Positions 53,085 through 61,900 of a stretch of DNA of 64,000 nucleotides are shown in pieces. Location: positions 62,001 to 126,000 of the forward strand of contig NZ_ACZN01000018.1 of NCBI RefSeq assembly GCF_000176135.1, given 5' to 3'. The notes beneath the pieces were generated by a model. That model saw nothing but the letters and a program-made list of their open reading frames with translations. It did not search any database and was not told the origin of the DNA. The translations under genes were made by a program, and so were the position numbers. The stretch comes from Vibrio coralliilyticus ATCC BAA-450 (lineage in GTDB: Bacteria; Pseudomonadota; Gammaproteobacteria; Enterobacterales; Vibrionaceae). How positions within the stretch are numbered: the first letter of the stretch is position 1; each line of letters starts with the position of its first letter.

Positions 53085-53796
53085 CACGTTTAACTTGCTG
53101 TGCTACTAGTATTTGATAACAACTTGAAAGGCTCCCTAATATTGGGAGCTTTTCTGTCTTTATAAACTTGATCAACGACTGTTCTGAAAAAGGGTGATGT
53201 TCCCACATAGTTTGCAGCGAAATAGCGAGTGAAAAGAAATCATTCTGAGGGGAAATTTCACCAGTGCGTAGGTTCGGGTTTAGAGCAGAAAACAGAGGAG
53301 AGAGAGAAGGGCTTGTTTGTTGTTCGTAACTGGACCCTATGGGGAGTATGCTTCCCATATCGATCAATATGGTTCGGTAGCATGGCGTTACTATCAGGTT
53401 GGAAGGCTTGATATCGCCATGAATGTATCCAGTGCCGTGTAAGGCAATGAGGGCCTGCTCAGCGTTACTGGTAATTTCTTTTTTTAGAGAATGATCTAGT
53501 TGAGAATAATCGATGGACAGAGATTCAAAAAACTCCAGCATCAGCCAATCCATCCCCATATCGGATCCATAGTCCAGATACTTGGGCCAGTAAGGAGAGG
53601 AATGATGATGCAGGAATTCAGCTTCTGTTTTGAGTTGCTGTTTTGCAGCTACACTATGAGCAAACTTTACAATCGTGGGTCCAAAATGTGGGTGAGTCGC
53701 GAGATAAGTACCGTTGCGAAGCAGCGAGTACTGAGTAACCTTCAGTACTCTAAAGCATGTTTCTATTTTGCTAGCTGCTTCGCGGTTTATCTTCAC
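53050..53796 (-). CDS. T6SS-associated Ser/Thr protein kinase
   Basis: 248 residues from GTG 53794-53796, which follows the tssM stop by 2 bp, so translation is coupled. A compact eukaryotic-like kinase fold: the putative ATP lysine in TIVKFAHS, a helix C glutamate (EAEFLHHH), the catalytic loop YIHGDIKPSNLIVT, and LIDMGS in place of DFG. No membrane segment or periplasmic domain, unlike PpkA. It probably phosphorylates the FHA protein encoded upstream. No partner phosphatase is visible. A terminator for the opposite strand lies inside its coding region. Confidence 0.85.
   Translation of the reverse strand: MKINREAASKIETCFRVLKVTQYSLLRNGTYLATHPHFGPTIVKFAHSVAAKQQLKTEAEFLHHHSSPYWPKYLDYGSDMGMDWLMLEFFESLSIDYSQLDHSLKKEITSNAEQALIALHGTGYIHGDIKPSNLIVTPCYRTILIDMGSILPIGSSYEQQTSPSLSPLFSALNPNLRTGEISPQNDFFSLAISLQTMWEHHPFSEQSLIKFIKTEKLPILGSLSSCYQILVAQQVKRARQLALASDTG
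53127..53160 (+). terminator. terminator of the HD-GYP gene, inside the kinase gene
   Basis: AAAGGCTCCC (53127-53136), loop TAATATT, GGGAGCTTTT (53144-53153), a stem of about 10 bp including a G-T pair, followed by CTGTCTTT. It reads on the + strand after the HD-GYP gene (stop at 53084). On the minus strand the same bases encode kinase residues LPILGSLSS. Confidence 0.8.
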
Positions 53797-53798
53797 AT

Positions 53799-56700
53799 TT
53801 AGATACTCGATGGTAATGAGAAGGCAGAGAAGAAATTCGGCACAAATGGATTGTTTTGTCCCTGCGTCTTGATACTCAACTCAACCTGACTTTCTCCATA
53901 CTTAATGGCTACTTCAGTTTGCTGAGAGGTCGTAGATGCAACTCTTGGTTCAATCAGCTTAAACCAAGCCCAGTTACCTTCGAATTTCTCGTTAGCAATA
54001 GAGCTGGCTTGTGCTTTTATCTGGAAGCCTAATGCATCTTGCTCAATTGCTGTTGCGTTCCAACTTTGTTTACTCCATAGGCGCGGGCCGTGTTGATAAG
54101 TAAACAATGGCTTTTCACCTCGGATAATAAACTCGGTGACATCTGAACTCATCTCTTTGGCTTTAAGTTGGAATTGCAATGACATATTTTGCGGATCCGC
54201 CAAGAATAGGGCATTTCGAATATCACGAGCTTTGTCTATCATTTGCCACACTGCTGGATCTAACGCTAACCCTGTATTCGGTAACAAACCATACAAGTAT
54301 GGAGAGCGTTCTTCGGTGGAGAAACTCTTCAGTTTTGTTTGGTAGAACTGGTCTAAGATTCCGTTAACTTTAAAGAAGGCTGCAACGTCAGCCGTGCTTG
54401 CATCTAGGCTTGCAGTCTTGTTAAACGGATAGTAAGCAGCAATGGTTGTTTCGTAAGGCTGATAAACCTCTGTTTTCCATGTGCTGTTCAGATAGGCATG
54501 TGCCAAGCTCATAACAAGATCGTTAGTTTGCTTAGTAATCTGAGCTAGTATCTGTTTTGAAATGCTAGGCTGAGAGGCCTCTTGCTGTGCCAAAAGTGAA
54601 ATCGGGTTACTGGTTTTTATTTCAGCTGTCAGTGCTTGATAGGCCACTTTTTGCGGATCTTCCGCCTCGTAGAATTTGCCTAGCCAGGTTTCTGCTTCTG
54701 TAAATTGCCCTAGTAACGCATCAATTGGCTTATTACCTTGGTCATCTGCGGTAACCTGTTTGTGGTATTGGCTGAACGCGATATAGATTTGTCGTGCAGA
54801 CTCTTTCTTATCGATATCCTGCTCGGGTGGTTGTTCACCTTCCTTCTTAGCTTCTGGCTGAATTAACTCAACAGACGTGTATTTGCTGATAGTCGTATAC
54901 AGCTGAGCCAAAGGGTTGTTAGATGCGGTTGTTAGTACAGCAAGCGTCTGTTTTAGCTCATCAGCATTTGAAATGCTTTTAACTTGGATATGAGTAGCAA
55001 AGTCTCGCCAGTAATTAATGTAATCGCCCTGATACATTTGCTTGAGATCTCGGCTGATACGATACATTTCTAGCGCACTTGGTGAAGTGCCAGCAACTCC
55101 CTCGTACGCTTTCAGAGCGTCTTTAAGTACTGGAGAGTCGACGGATAAGTCCAACTCGTTGAAGCCTGATGGTGTAAATAGGTAAGGAACCAAGTAACCC
55201 ACGTAGTCTGGAGAGAAAGACAGCAACTGATTAAAGTTGGTCCCAAGCTCCTGACGAACATCAATGCGCTTCGAATAGGTTGGCGAGTTCAGGATATGCT
55301 CATACAAAAGAGTCTCTATACCAGTTTGGTTAATGACCTTTTTGGCTAGGCTTTCTAAATCAAAATTAGGCTTGATAGGAACTAAATCCTGCGCAAAAAC
55401 GTCATCAAGCAAGACCCTAAGTTGTGCAACATTGACGCTGTCTGCTTCGCCTTGCTCCTCTAGCGTAGTGACAAAGTAATTCTTGAGTTCAGTAATGTTG
55501 GTTCGTTCAGGATTGAACAGCAAGCGATAGTTGTTGAGCAAAGACAAAGTTTTTGCTTGGTCTTCCAGGTTGACGTAAACAAACAGATCTTTCTCTAACG
55601 TATTTTCCATAGAAGGGATCAATACGCGCTGTAGTTCACTGAAATAGGCTGCCTGAACATCTTTCATGATACTTGAGCTCGGCATGATTGACAGCGTGTA
55701 CCAAGGCTTAGGCTCAAGATACAGAGAATAAATCCGGTTTAGAGAATACAGATTTGGAATGTTATCTGACATGTTTTCAATGTCATAAGGCTGCGCTGCG
55801 ATAGACTCCTTGTAGCGTTCGAGCATGCTATCGGCACGCGCTTCACGTTGGCTTTGATAGTCGAAGTCCAATTTTATGACAAGTAGTACACTTGCAAACA
55901 ATCCTAGCCAGAATAGGGTATAGGCTGTTTGCATAGTCAGCAGTAAGTTTTCTTTGCGACGATTGACTCCAACAAGATCGTGCTCGTTAAGTACAGCGTG
56001 AGTCATCAGGTGCTGAGCAAATAAGGTTTGCTGCACTGGGATTTGTTGATGCTGCTGAAATTGCTCGTGTCCAAGAGACTGGTTTACGACGTTAGCTAAA
56101 ACATCGTGTTGCGCTTGGTTCGTGCCACTATGTGTGAAATAAAAGCCTCGGAAGTTAAGCCCATCTTGTAGCTGATCGCCGCGATATAAGCGATGAAGGA
56201 ACTGCCACAGACTTTGTTTTAGTAAACCGAATTGGTATGGGGCTGCACAGATTGCATTGCGGTAATCTTGATTTAGTTGCGATGCTAGAGCGGTACTCAT
56301 ATTAGCGATTAACTGGCTAATGAGGCTGTCATACTCTTCATTGAACCAGTCCCCATCAATTCCGCCATGCTTTTGAATCGGAGATGTAGCACCAAATACC
56401 TCGTTCCGTTTTGTTTCATCAAAAGCAGAGAAGAACTGACAAAAATCGTTAATTTGCCCCATCTGAGTAATGACGTTGTAAACTGGTAGATTAAGGCCAA
56501 ATGCTCGGTTGAACCCCTGAATCTCAGATTTTATCTGATCTGCTTTTTGCGTTAGGGTCTCCGTGGAATTGAGTAGCTCTTTCACATCTGTCGTCAATAA
56601 CAAGCCATTAATTGCCTGACGCGGACGCCATTTGTTTAAACTCTGGCAGAGCGTTTTGATGTAAGCAGGGTTTTGGTCCTCTCCCAAGCTCACCGAAATA

Positions 56701-57182
56701 AGTATTGAGTGTTCACTTAGCCAAAATAAAATAGGGAACTCGATATCGTTGCCAAAATCATCCACTTTGTAAGCTTCATAACCCATTTGAGTAATGATGC
56801 TCTTATCTTTACGAGGATCGTCGCTGAGTAGAATATAAGTTGGTTGATCGTAACGGCTACTGAGGCGTTTCTTTCTCTTTTGCACGTAAAGCATCAACTT
56901 AAAGTGTTGTGCAAGTAGTTTACAGCGCTTGTTGATTAGCGCTTTTTCTTGATTAGATGTTTGTGGCTTGTTCTTTCGACGAGAAAGTAACCAATAACAT
57001 AGCGAGCCTAAAAGGATGGCGACCAGTAGTGTCGATAGTACACCAACTAAAGTGTGTGTTGGGTAAGCATACTTCCAGGTCAGAACACCTCCAACAGCAA
57101 AGGTAATGACCACAAACAGAAGAGTCCAAAGTATGCTGCTTCGTCTGTTGTTTGTAGATTTAGATGAAGTTGATTCTGCCAT
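53799..57182 (-). CDS. tssM: T6SS membrane complex protein TssM (IcmF)
   Basis: 1127 residues. Two N-terminal helices (SILWTLLFVVITFAVGGVL and STLLVAILLGSLCYWLL) lead to a cytoplasmic domain, a third helix near residue 425 (TLFWLGLFASVLLVIKLDF), and a large periplasmic region ending in a beta-rich C-terminus. No Walker A is visible, as in many TssM. It forms the envelope-spanning complex with TssJ and TssL. It begins 2 bp after tssL. Confidence 0.93.
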   Translation of the reverse strand: MAESTSSKSTNNRRSSILWTLLFVVITFAVGGVLTWKYAYPTHTLVGVLSTLLVAILLGSLCYWLLSRRKNKPQTSNQEKALINKRCKLLAQHFKLMLYVQKRKKRLSSRYDQPTYILLSDDPRKDKSIITQMGYEAYKVDDFGNDIEFPILFWLSEHSILISVSLGEDQNPAYIKTLCQSLNKWRPRQAINGLLLTTDVKELLNSTETLTQKADQIKSEIQGFNRAFGLNLPVYNVITQMGQINDFCQFFSAFDETKRNEVFGATSPIQKHGGIDGDWFNEEYDSLISQLIANMSTALASQLNQDYRNAICAAPYQFGLLKQSLWQFLHRLYRGDQLQDGLNFRGFYFTHSGTNQAQHDVLANVVNQSLGHEQFQQHQQIPVQQTLFAQHLMTHAVLNEHDLVGVNRRKENLLLTMQTAYTLFWLGLFASVLLVIKLDFDYQSQREARADSMLERYKESIAAQPYDIENMSDNIPNLYSLNRIYSLYLEPKPWYTLSIMPSSSIMKDVQAAYFSELQRVLIPSMENTLEKDLFVYVNLEDQAKTLSLLNNYRLLFNPERTNITELKNYFVTTLEEQGEADSVNVAQLRVLLDDVFAQDLVPIKPNFDLESLAKKVINQTGIETLLYEHILNSPTYSKRIDVRQELGTNFNQLLSFSPDYVGYLVPYLFTPSGFNELDLSVDSPVLKDALKAYEGVAGTSPSALEMYRISRDLKQMYQGDYINYWRDFATHIQVKSISNADELKQTLAVLTTASNNPLAQLYTTISKYTSVELIQPEAKKEGEQPPEQDIDKKESARQIYIAFSQYHKQVTADDQGNKPIDALLGQFTEAETWLGKFYEAEDPQKVAYQALTAEIKTSNPISLLAQQEASQPSISKQILAQITKQTNDLVMSLAHAYLNSTWKTEVYQPYETTIAAYYPFNKTASLDASTADVAAFFKVNGILDQFYQTKLKSFSTEERSPYLYGLLPNTGLALDPAVWQMIDKARDIRNALFLADPQNMSLQFQLKAKEMSSDVTEFIIRGEKPLFTYQHGPRLWSKQSWNATAIEQDALGFQIKAQASSIANEKFEGNWAWFKLIEPRVASTTSQQTEVAIKYGESQVELSIKTQGQNNPFVPNFFSAFSLPSSI

Positions 57183-57184
57183 TC

Positions 57185-58396
57185 CTAAGGAGCCTCTGAA
57201 GTTTTCTTAGTTTCTTTTATTGTTTTTTTGTTTTGCACAATGATGGCTTTGATTGCGTCTTTTTCTAAATACCAAGCTTTAATCTCTCTGGCTTGTTGAG
57301 AGGATTCGCTGCGAACAATGACCCGATAAAAGGAGTGAAACTGTTCTACGATAGGCGTGTAAGCGGATGGGGACAGTGTGCTTATAAATGCGTCTGCATT
57401 TTTTTGTGACGAGAACGTTGCCAATTGTACCAACCATTCTGACTTGCTGGTCAGCATTGAAGGCGGTGGAGTTGCATCGACCATCTCTACTTTGCTAGCT
57501 CGTTGCGGAGTATTTACCAAATCATCATCGTTGCTGATGAAGACGATATCGTTAACTTCACCTGATAAGACGTAACGTTCGCTAAAGTCCGGTAAGAAGT
57601 TAAAGTCTCGTGCGCGCTGTGGCATTGTTTTTTCATACCAGAAGTGAGTTAAGCCTATACTCAGCGCAATCAAAGTACTGAAAAATAGTGTCGTTAGCAG
57701 ATAGCGTTTTCTGCGTGTTGGCTTACGTGCTTTAGGCTGCTTTACTCGAGTCCGGCAGTGAATGCTGTTGCTTTGGCGGTATTGGCTGATGACTTGCTCT
57801 AGCTGATGAATGAAGCTCTTTAACTGTTCACTGCCTGATTCCCTATATTGACCTTTGAAGCCGATGTTGAGGAATATGTATATGACTTCAAGCAGATCGA
57901 TCAATTTATGAGGCTGTCTCGTTGCTTTTTCCGCAACGGTGAAAAACAATTCACCGCCATTTCTCATACCGAATAATTCGCTGAGCAGGGTTTTATTTTC
58001 CCAGCCGCGTTTTTCTCCCCATTCGCTGTAGATAATTAGCTCATCTAAAACAACGGCATATAGGAAGCAGAGTTTATCAATAACCGCTACAGGGTAAGTT
58101 AACTCTGCACCTTTGGCTTTGATTTCATTGATATTACTTACAAGCTGGTGGCGAAGTGTTGTGACATCTTCTGGTTCTGGCAGCGTTGATACTTTTAATG
58201 TCGTTGACAGTAACTCACTGCTGATATTAATTAACTGGTTTTCTGCTTTATCAAAGTAATTCAGAAACTCATGATGGTTTTTACTGGCATTAACCGACAC
58301 CCAGCGAGATGTGTTTTCATCGTTGTTCTTGTCGGTAAAGTCAGACTTGTTTGTGTCCCAAACCAGTGTTTCTTCGTCTAAGTAGTCCATAGGCAT
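57185..58396 (-). CDS. tssL: T6SS protein TssL (DotU) with C-terminal SPOR domain
   Basis: 403 residues. The DotU domain (about 40-215) carries PVAVIDKLCFLYAVVLDELI and the following SEWGEKRGWENKTLLSELFG. A helix (about 236-258; YLLTTLFFSTLIALSIGLTHF) crosses the membrane. The periplasmic tail contains a SPOR-like module (about 320-395; EWLVQLATFSSQKNADAFI, then FYRVIVRS), which in other proteins binds denuded peptidoglycan. Extended TssL proteins more often carry an OmpA-like anchor. It overlaps the tssK stop by one base (TAATG). Confidence 0.9.
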   Translation of the reverse strand: MPMDYLDEETLVWDTNKSDFTDKNNDENTSRWVSVNASKNHHEFLNYFDKAENQLINISSELLSTTLKVSTLPEPEDVTTLRHQLVSNINEIKAKGAELTYPVAVIDKLCFLYAVVLDELIIYSEWGEKRGWENKTLLSELFGMRNGGELFFTVAEKATRQPHKLIDLLEVIYIFLNIGFKGQYRESGSEQLKSFIHQLEQVISQYRQSNSIHCRTRVKQPKARKPTRRKRYLLTTLFFSTLIALSIGLTHFWYEKTMPQRARDFNFLPDFSERYVLSGEVNDIVFISNDDDLVNTPQRASKVEMVDATPPPSMLTSKSEWLVQLATFSSQKNADAFISTLSPSAYTPIVEQFHSFYRVIVRSESSQQAREIKAWYLEKDAIKAIIVQNKKTIKETKKTSEAP

Positions 58397-59727
58397 TATC
58401 TCAACGCGTACAACATGACTTCTAATTCACTAATGCGTGTATCTACATGCATTGCAATAGCATCACGGTTTTCAAGCATCTCAAGCCACATCCTATCGGA
58501 GGTATCCACTTCGAAGTAAGAAACCCCTTGCATCGGCTTTAATTCACTTGGCGCAACAGGCAGCGGGGAGAGCGCTATACCTGATAAACTGTTTCTCACT
58601 AGCTCAACAATGCGCGCGTTGTTACCCAGCTTGGCAGAAACGGGGAACAGCTCATTAAGTTCAGCACTACTTATATTTGACTTAACGGCAAGCACGAATC
58701 GGCGATTAGAGACGCTTGCCGTATCCTTAATCAGTGTACGTAACAAGCGACGACGTTCGAACAAAGAGGAGTCCCAATTGAACTCGATAACAGAGTCCTG
58801 TTGGACCAGAGTAAGCATATTACGCAAACTAGAGAACAGAGGATTAAAGCTATCATACAGCCTGTGATACTGAAGATTGCTACATGGCTCAGGGATTGCC
58901 GGCGTCAGAGCCATTACCTGGGCTTCAAACTTTCGCAGTTCGAGGTACAAATCATGCGTCTGGAACTTAGGGTTATTGATGGTGAGATCAAACCACGGCA
59001 GCCATGTATTTAAAGTCTGCAACCAAAGGTAATCTTGCATCATAGACTGAGGGCTCTTCTGTCCCTGTCCAGCTTGGATTCGCTTGAGCAGATTTGTTGC
59101 TCTGTTGGAAGAAAGAGCGTGGATCTCTTTCATGCGCTCAACCAATAATGTCGAAGCGCCGTAGTGAAGACAGGCAGGAATAAATGCTCGATCCAGTACC
59201 ACATCTCCTGATTCGCTGCTTTCCAGAATTTTAGAAATAGGAATCAAGGTAAAACCGGAAGTATCTTCACCCTCAAGCTTGATAGAAATGTTCAGCTGGG
59301 CAACATCTATTTCGACACTTGCATTTTCTGACGTTGATGTGTCGAAAACACTGATGGACTGTGTGACATAGCGACTCTGCTCTGACTCATCACTGCCATA
59401 GTCATTGTTGCCTTGCAAAGATATTGGTAGGGCGAGATAAGCAATGGTTTCTATTGTTCCTTGAGGAATATCTCTGGCGACCTCTTCTTTCAGCTCAAAT
59501 TGAGTTCCATCAGGGAAGACACCCGCTGATGAAGCTACCGAGAGTTTACCAATTTTAAGTAGATCGTGATTGATGGTTAATTCAGTCACACCATAAAAGG
59601 GAGCAAATCCTGCCAAGGTCTCGATATTTTGACGAACGTAATTTTGGACATATCGATCCTGCTGCTGAAAATGTTGTGGGGCAATGAACATACCTTCTTG
59701 CCATACTACTTTTTTGAATGCGTCCAC
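58396..59727 (-). CDS. tssK: T6SS baseplate protein TssK
   Basis: 443 residues. The start VVWQEGMFIAPQHFQQQDRY is the family hallmark, and the last part (KPMQGVSYFEVDTSDRMW) also matches. TssK links the baseplate to the TssL/TssM membrane complex. It lies between tssJ (20 bp) and tssL (1-base overlap). Confidence 0.95.
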   Translation of the reverse strand: MDAFKKVVWQEGMFIAPQHFQQQDRYVQNYVRQNIETLAGFAPFYGVTELTINHDLLKIGKLSVASSAGVFPDGTQFELKEEVARDIPQGTIETIAYLALPISLQGNNDYGSDESEQSRYVTQSISVFDTSTSENASVEIDVAQLNISIKLEGEDTSGFTLIPISKILESSESGDVVLDRAFIPACLHYGASTLLVERMKEIHALSSNRATNLLKRIQAGQGQKSPQSMMQDYLWLQTLNTWLPWFDLTINNPKFQTHDLYLELRKFEAQVMALTPAIPEPCSNLQYHRLYDSFNPLFSSLRNMLTLVQQDSVIEFNWDSSLFERRRLLRTLIKDTASVSNRRFVLAVKSNISSAELNELFPVSAKLGNNARIVELVRNSLSGIALSPLPVAPSELKPMQGVSYFEVDTSDRMWLEMLENRDAIAMHVDTRISELEVMLYALR

Positions 59728-59747
59728 GTACTTTCCCTATTTTATGA

Positions 59748-60233
59748 TTAAAATAATTTCCACCAGGGAGAATCTGGCGTAATAACTTCGAGCTTGGCTT
59801 TGTCACCTGAAATGCTAAGTTGCAAATACTCGTCTGAATTTTTAGGTAACATTGACACCGACTTTGGCTCACTTTGTTGATAGTCAATAAACTCCACCAA
59901 AACACCGACGTATTGTGTTTGGTTATTGATATCTAAAGTTATTTTCTCCTCGCTCCCAGGAATGACCACAGGCAAAATTTGCTTGGAAATCAAGTTAGCG
60001 CTAAGTAACTGTACGTCATTGCTGTACAGGTCGATAAAAGGCTGCTGTTTAAACATTTGTGCATCAGTCAGCTGGTAAAGGCGTACAACCACAGGGTTGG
60101 AATCGTTAGACTCCGAAGGGTTGGCCGATTTGTCTGACTTAATTGCTAATGAGTATTGTGTAACAACAGGCGCTGGATCGGATGAACAACCCACCAGAAA
60201 CAGAGCCAAAACAAAACACCACTTAGCCATCAA
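59748..60233 (-). CDS. tssJ: T6SS outer-membrane lipoprotein TssJ
   Basis: 161 residues with a lipoprotein signal peptide and lipobox FLVGC. The mature beta-sandwich has VVVRLYQLTDAQMFKQQPF, the loop region used to contact TssM, and TQYVGVLVEFIDY. Overlaps the preceding FHA gene by 4 bases. Confidence 0.92.
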   Translation of the reverse strand: MMAKWCFVLALFLVGCSSDPAPVVTQYSLAIKSDKSANPSESNDSNPVVVRLYQLTDAQMFKQQPFIDLYSNDVQLLSANLISKQILPVVIPGSEEKITLDINNQTQYVGVLVEFIDYQQSEPKSVSMLPKNSDEYLQLSISGDKAKLEVITPDSPWWKLF

Positions 60234-61174
60234 TTTTCCTCTCTTTGCTTTTGCATGTTTTCCATAAAGAGAGCTTTAAACTGGCGTCGGAAATCTCCAT
60301 TTTCTTGTCGGTGCTGAAAGTGCTTACGGTAGATTCTCCAGTATTTCTTTTCTTTACTACTGAACATGCCACCGGAAATATAGTCGCTAAACTGTCTCTC
60401 TAGCTGAGAGGGTGCGAACTCGTTAAGAAACTGATCAACGGTTTTCTCAAGGGCATCAAACAATGCTTCGTGATGTAACGTTGGGTTTCTCAAGTACTTT
60501 TGGTTTTTCTCTGTCATCGAAAGCAGTTTTTCCAGAGATGACTCAATCGGGGTATCCGCTTTTGATTGCACAGGTAGAAACTCCGAATCTTCCGGATCTT
60601 GGACCACTTTTGCATTTGCGTTGATATCATCCACTTCAACGTGTTTCGCAATTGTATCCGCATCTAAATCTTCAAATGGATCCGCAGCAAACGGGTCATC
60701 ACTTAGAATGTTGTCTTGGGAGAAATGGTTGCTTTTTTTACTTTCCACGGGAGCTTTATCTTCCTCCAAAAAGTCGATTTCGTCATTCTCAAGTTGGAGT
60801 GAAAAAGGTTCAGAAAACAAATCGTCGTCTTTTTCCTCAGCAGATGCCTGTTCTGATGTGATCAATGTTGATACCAACATGGTGTAGTTTTCGACCTTGA
60901 GAATATCACCGTCATTGAGCGGGTATTCTTTTCCCTTTGCCATCGTTTTATCGTTAAGCACTGCGCTATTTTGGCCTGTGCTCTTTACACAGTAACCGCT
61001 ATCAGTCAGGCGAATACTGCCGTGTACCCTTGATATACGTTTACTTTGGTCGGGTAAAGAGATGTCACAAGAAGTTGCCCGCCCAAATTCACCACCTGTT
61101 TTAGGTAAGTACACAACCCTAGAAGTAACGACTTCATCAGAGGGTACAGAAATCAAATGAATACTAATTGTCAC
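60230..61174 (-). CDS. tagH: T6SS-associated FHA-domain protein TagH
   Basis: 314 residues. An N-terminal FHA domain (about 20-100) binds phosphothreonine; GEFGRATSCDISLPD and SKRISRVHGSIRLTDSGY contain the conserved Gly-Arg and Ser-x-x-His residues. An acidic linker follows, then a C-terminal TagH region (KKYWRIYRKHFQHRQENGD). In threonine-phosphorylation control of T6SS, a kinase phosphorylates such a protein to trigger assembly; the kinase at the end of this operon is the likely partner. Confidence 0.92.
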   Translation of the reverse strand: MTISIHLISVPSDEVVTSRVVYLPKTGGEFGRATSCDISLPDQSKRISRVHGSIRLTDSGYCVKSTGQNSAVLNDKTMAKGKEYPLNDGDILKVENYTMLVSTLITSEQASAEEKDDDLFSEPFSLQLENDEIDFLEEDKAPVESKKSNHFSQDNILSDDPFAADPFEDLDADTIAKHVEVDDINANAKVVQDPEDSEFLPVQSKADTPIESSLEKLLSMTEKNQKYLRNPTLHHEALFDALEKTVDQFLNEFAPSQLERQFSDYISGGMFSSKEKKYWRIYRKHFQHRQENGDFRRQFKALFMENMQKQREEN

Positions 61175-61177
61175 TTG

Positions 61178-61900
61178 TTATCCCTCACACTTTAAAATCG
61201 CTGCATTGAATGCAGATAAAAAACCAGAGTACTTCTTAAGGAAACGTTTTGAGAAATAGACGCCCATCGGTTTGGTGTCCATTAACTGAGACTGGAAAAA
61301 GTCATGTGGTAAAGATGCCTCTTTTAACTCTCCGCTGAACACTTTTTCATCTTCCAGTGCTACGTCAATTTCCCTTTGTTTTAAAAGCTTTAGTAATACT
61401 TTAGCATCTCGCGGCTGTTTGACTACGTTGAATCCGTTGCGCTTTAGCCAAAACCACTTGTTGGACCCAAATTTTGCAGAAAATTTGAGGTTAACTTTGG
61501 TTAGCTCGTCCATCTTAGGCTCTACACCCGGACCAAAGTACCAACGAAGCTCTTGCTGAGCGATAGGTTCTGACAGCGTTGCGTATTCGTCTCGCTCTGC
61601 CGTTTGTGTGGCTACAAAGAAGCCGTGTTGAGTACCACTTTGAACTCTGAGCTGAGCATCTGACCAGACCGTCATGGTTATTTGGTAAGGTTGACCCATA
61701 TGGCTAAGTGCGCATTTTACTTTGTCTAAAGCAAGACCTTGCATCTGCCCATGCTTATAGTCTTGATAGGGCGGCCAGTCTTGAGTCGTCAAATGCAGAC
61801 GAGCAGGCCCAAATGTTGATTGTGCTGATGCGTTGGCTACGGTGAATAAGCCAATCAAAATAGTTAGGCAGAAAGTAAAATACGGCATCATTCTGACCAT
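61178..61900 (-). CDS. periplasmic solute-binding protein (SBP_bac_3-like) in the T6SS operon
   Basis: 240 residues with a signal peptide (FCLTILIGLFTVANASAQ). HLTTQDWPPYQDYKHGQMQG and VKCALSHMGQPYQITMTVW follow the amino acid-binding protein pattern, and DVALEDEKVFSGEL lies in the second lobe. No permease or ATPase accompanies it. It overlaps the upstream gene by 13 bp and precedes tagH by 3 bp, so it is embedded in the T6SS operon. A sensory role is more likely than import; the ligand is unknown. Confidence 0.82.
   Translation of the reverse strand: MVRMMPYFTFCLTILIGLFTVANASAQSTFGPARLHLTTQDWPPYQDYKHGQMQGLALDKVKCALSHMGQPYQITMTVWSDAQLRVQSGTQHGFFVATQTAERDEYATLSEPIAQQELRWYFGPGVEPKMDELTKVNLKFSAKFGSNKWFWLKRNGFNVVKQPRDAKVLLKLLKQREIDVALEDEKVFSGELKEASLPHDFFQSQLMDTKPMGVYFSKRFLKKYSGFLSAFNAAILKCEG

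Noticed and set aside
53799..57182. Search for a Walker A motif in TssM
   Set aside because: None seen; its absence is common in TssM and is not evidence of decay.
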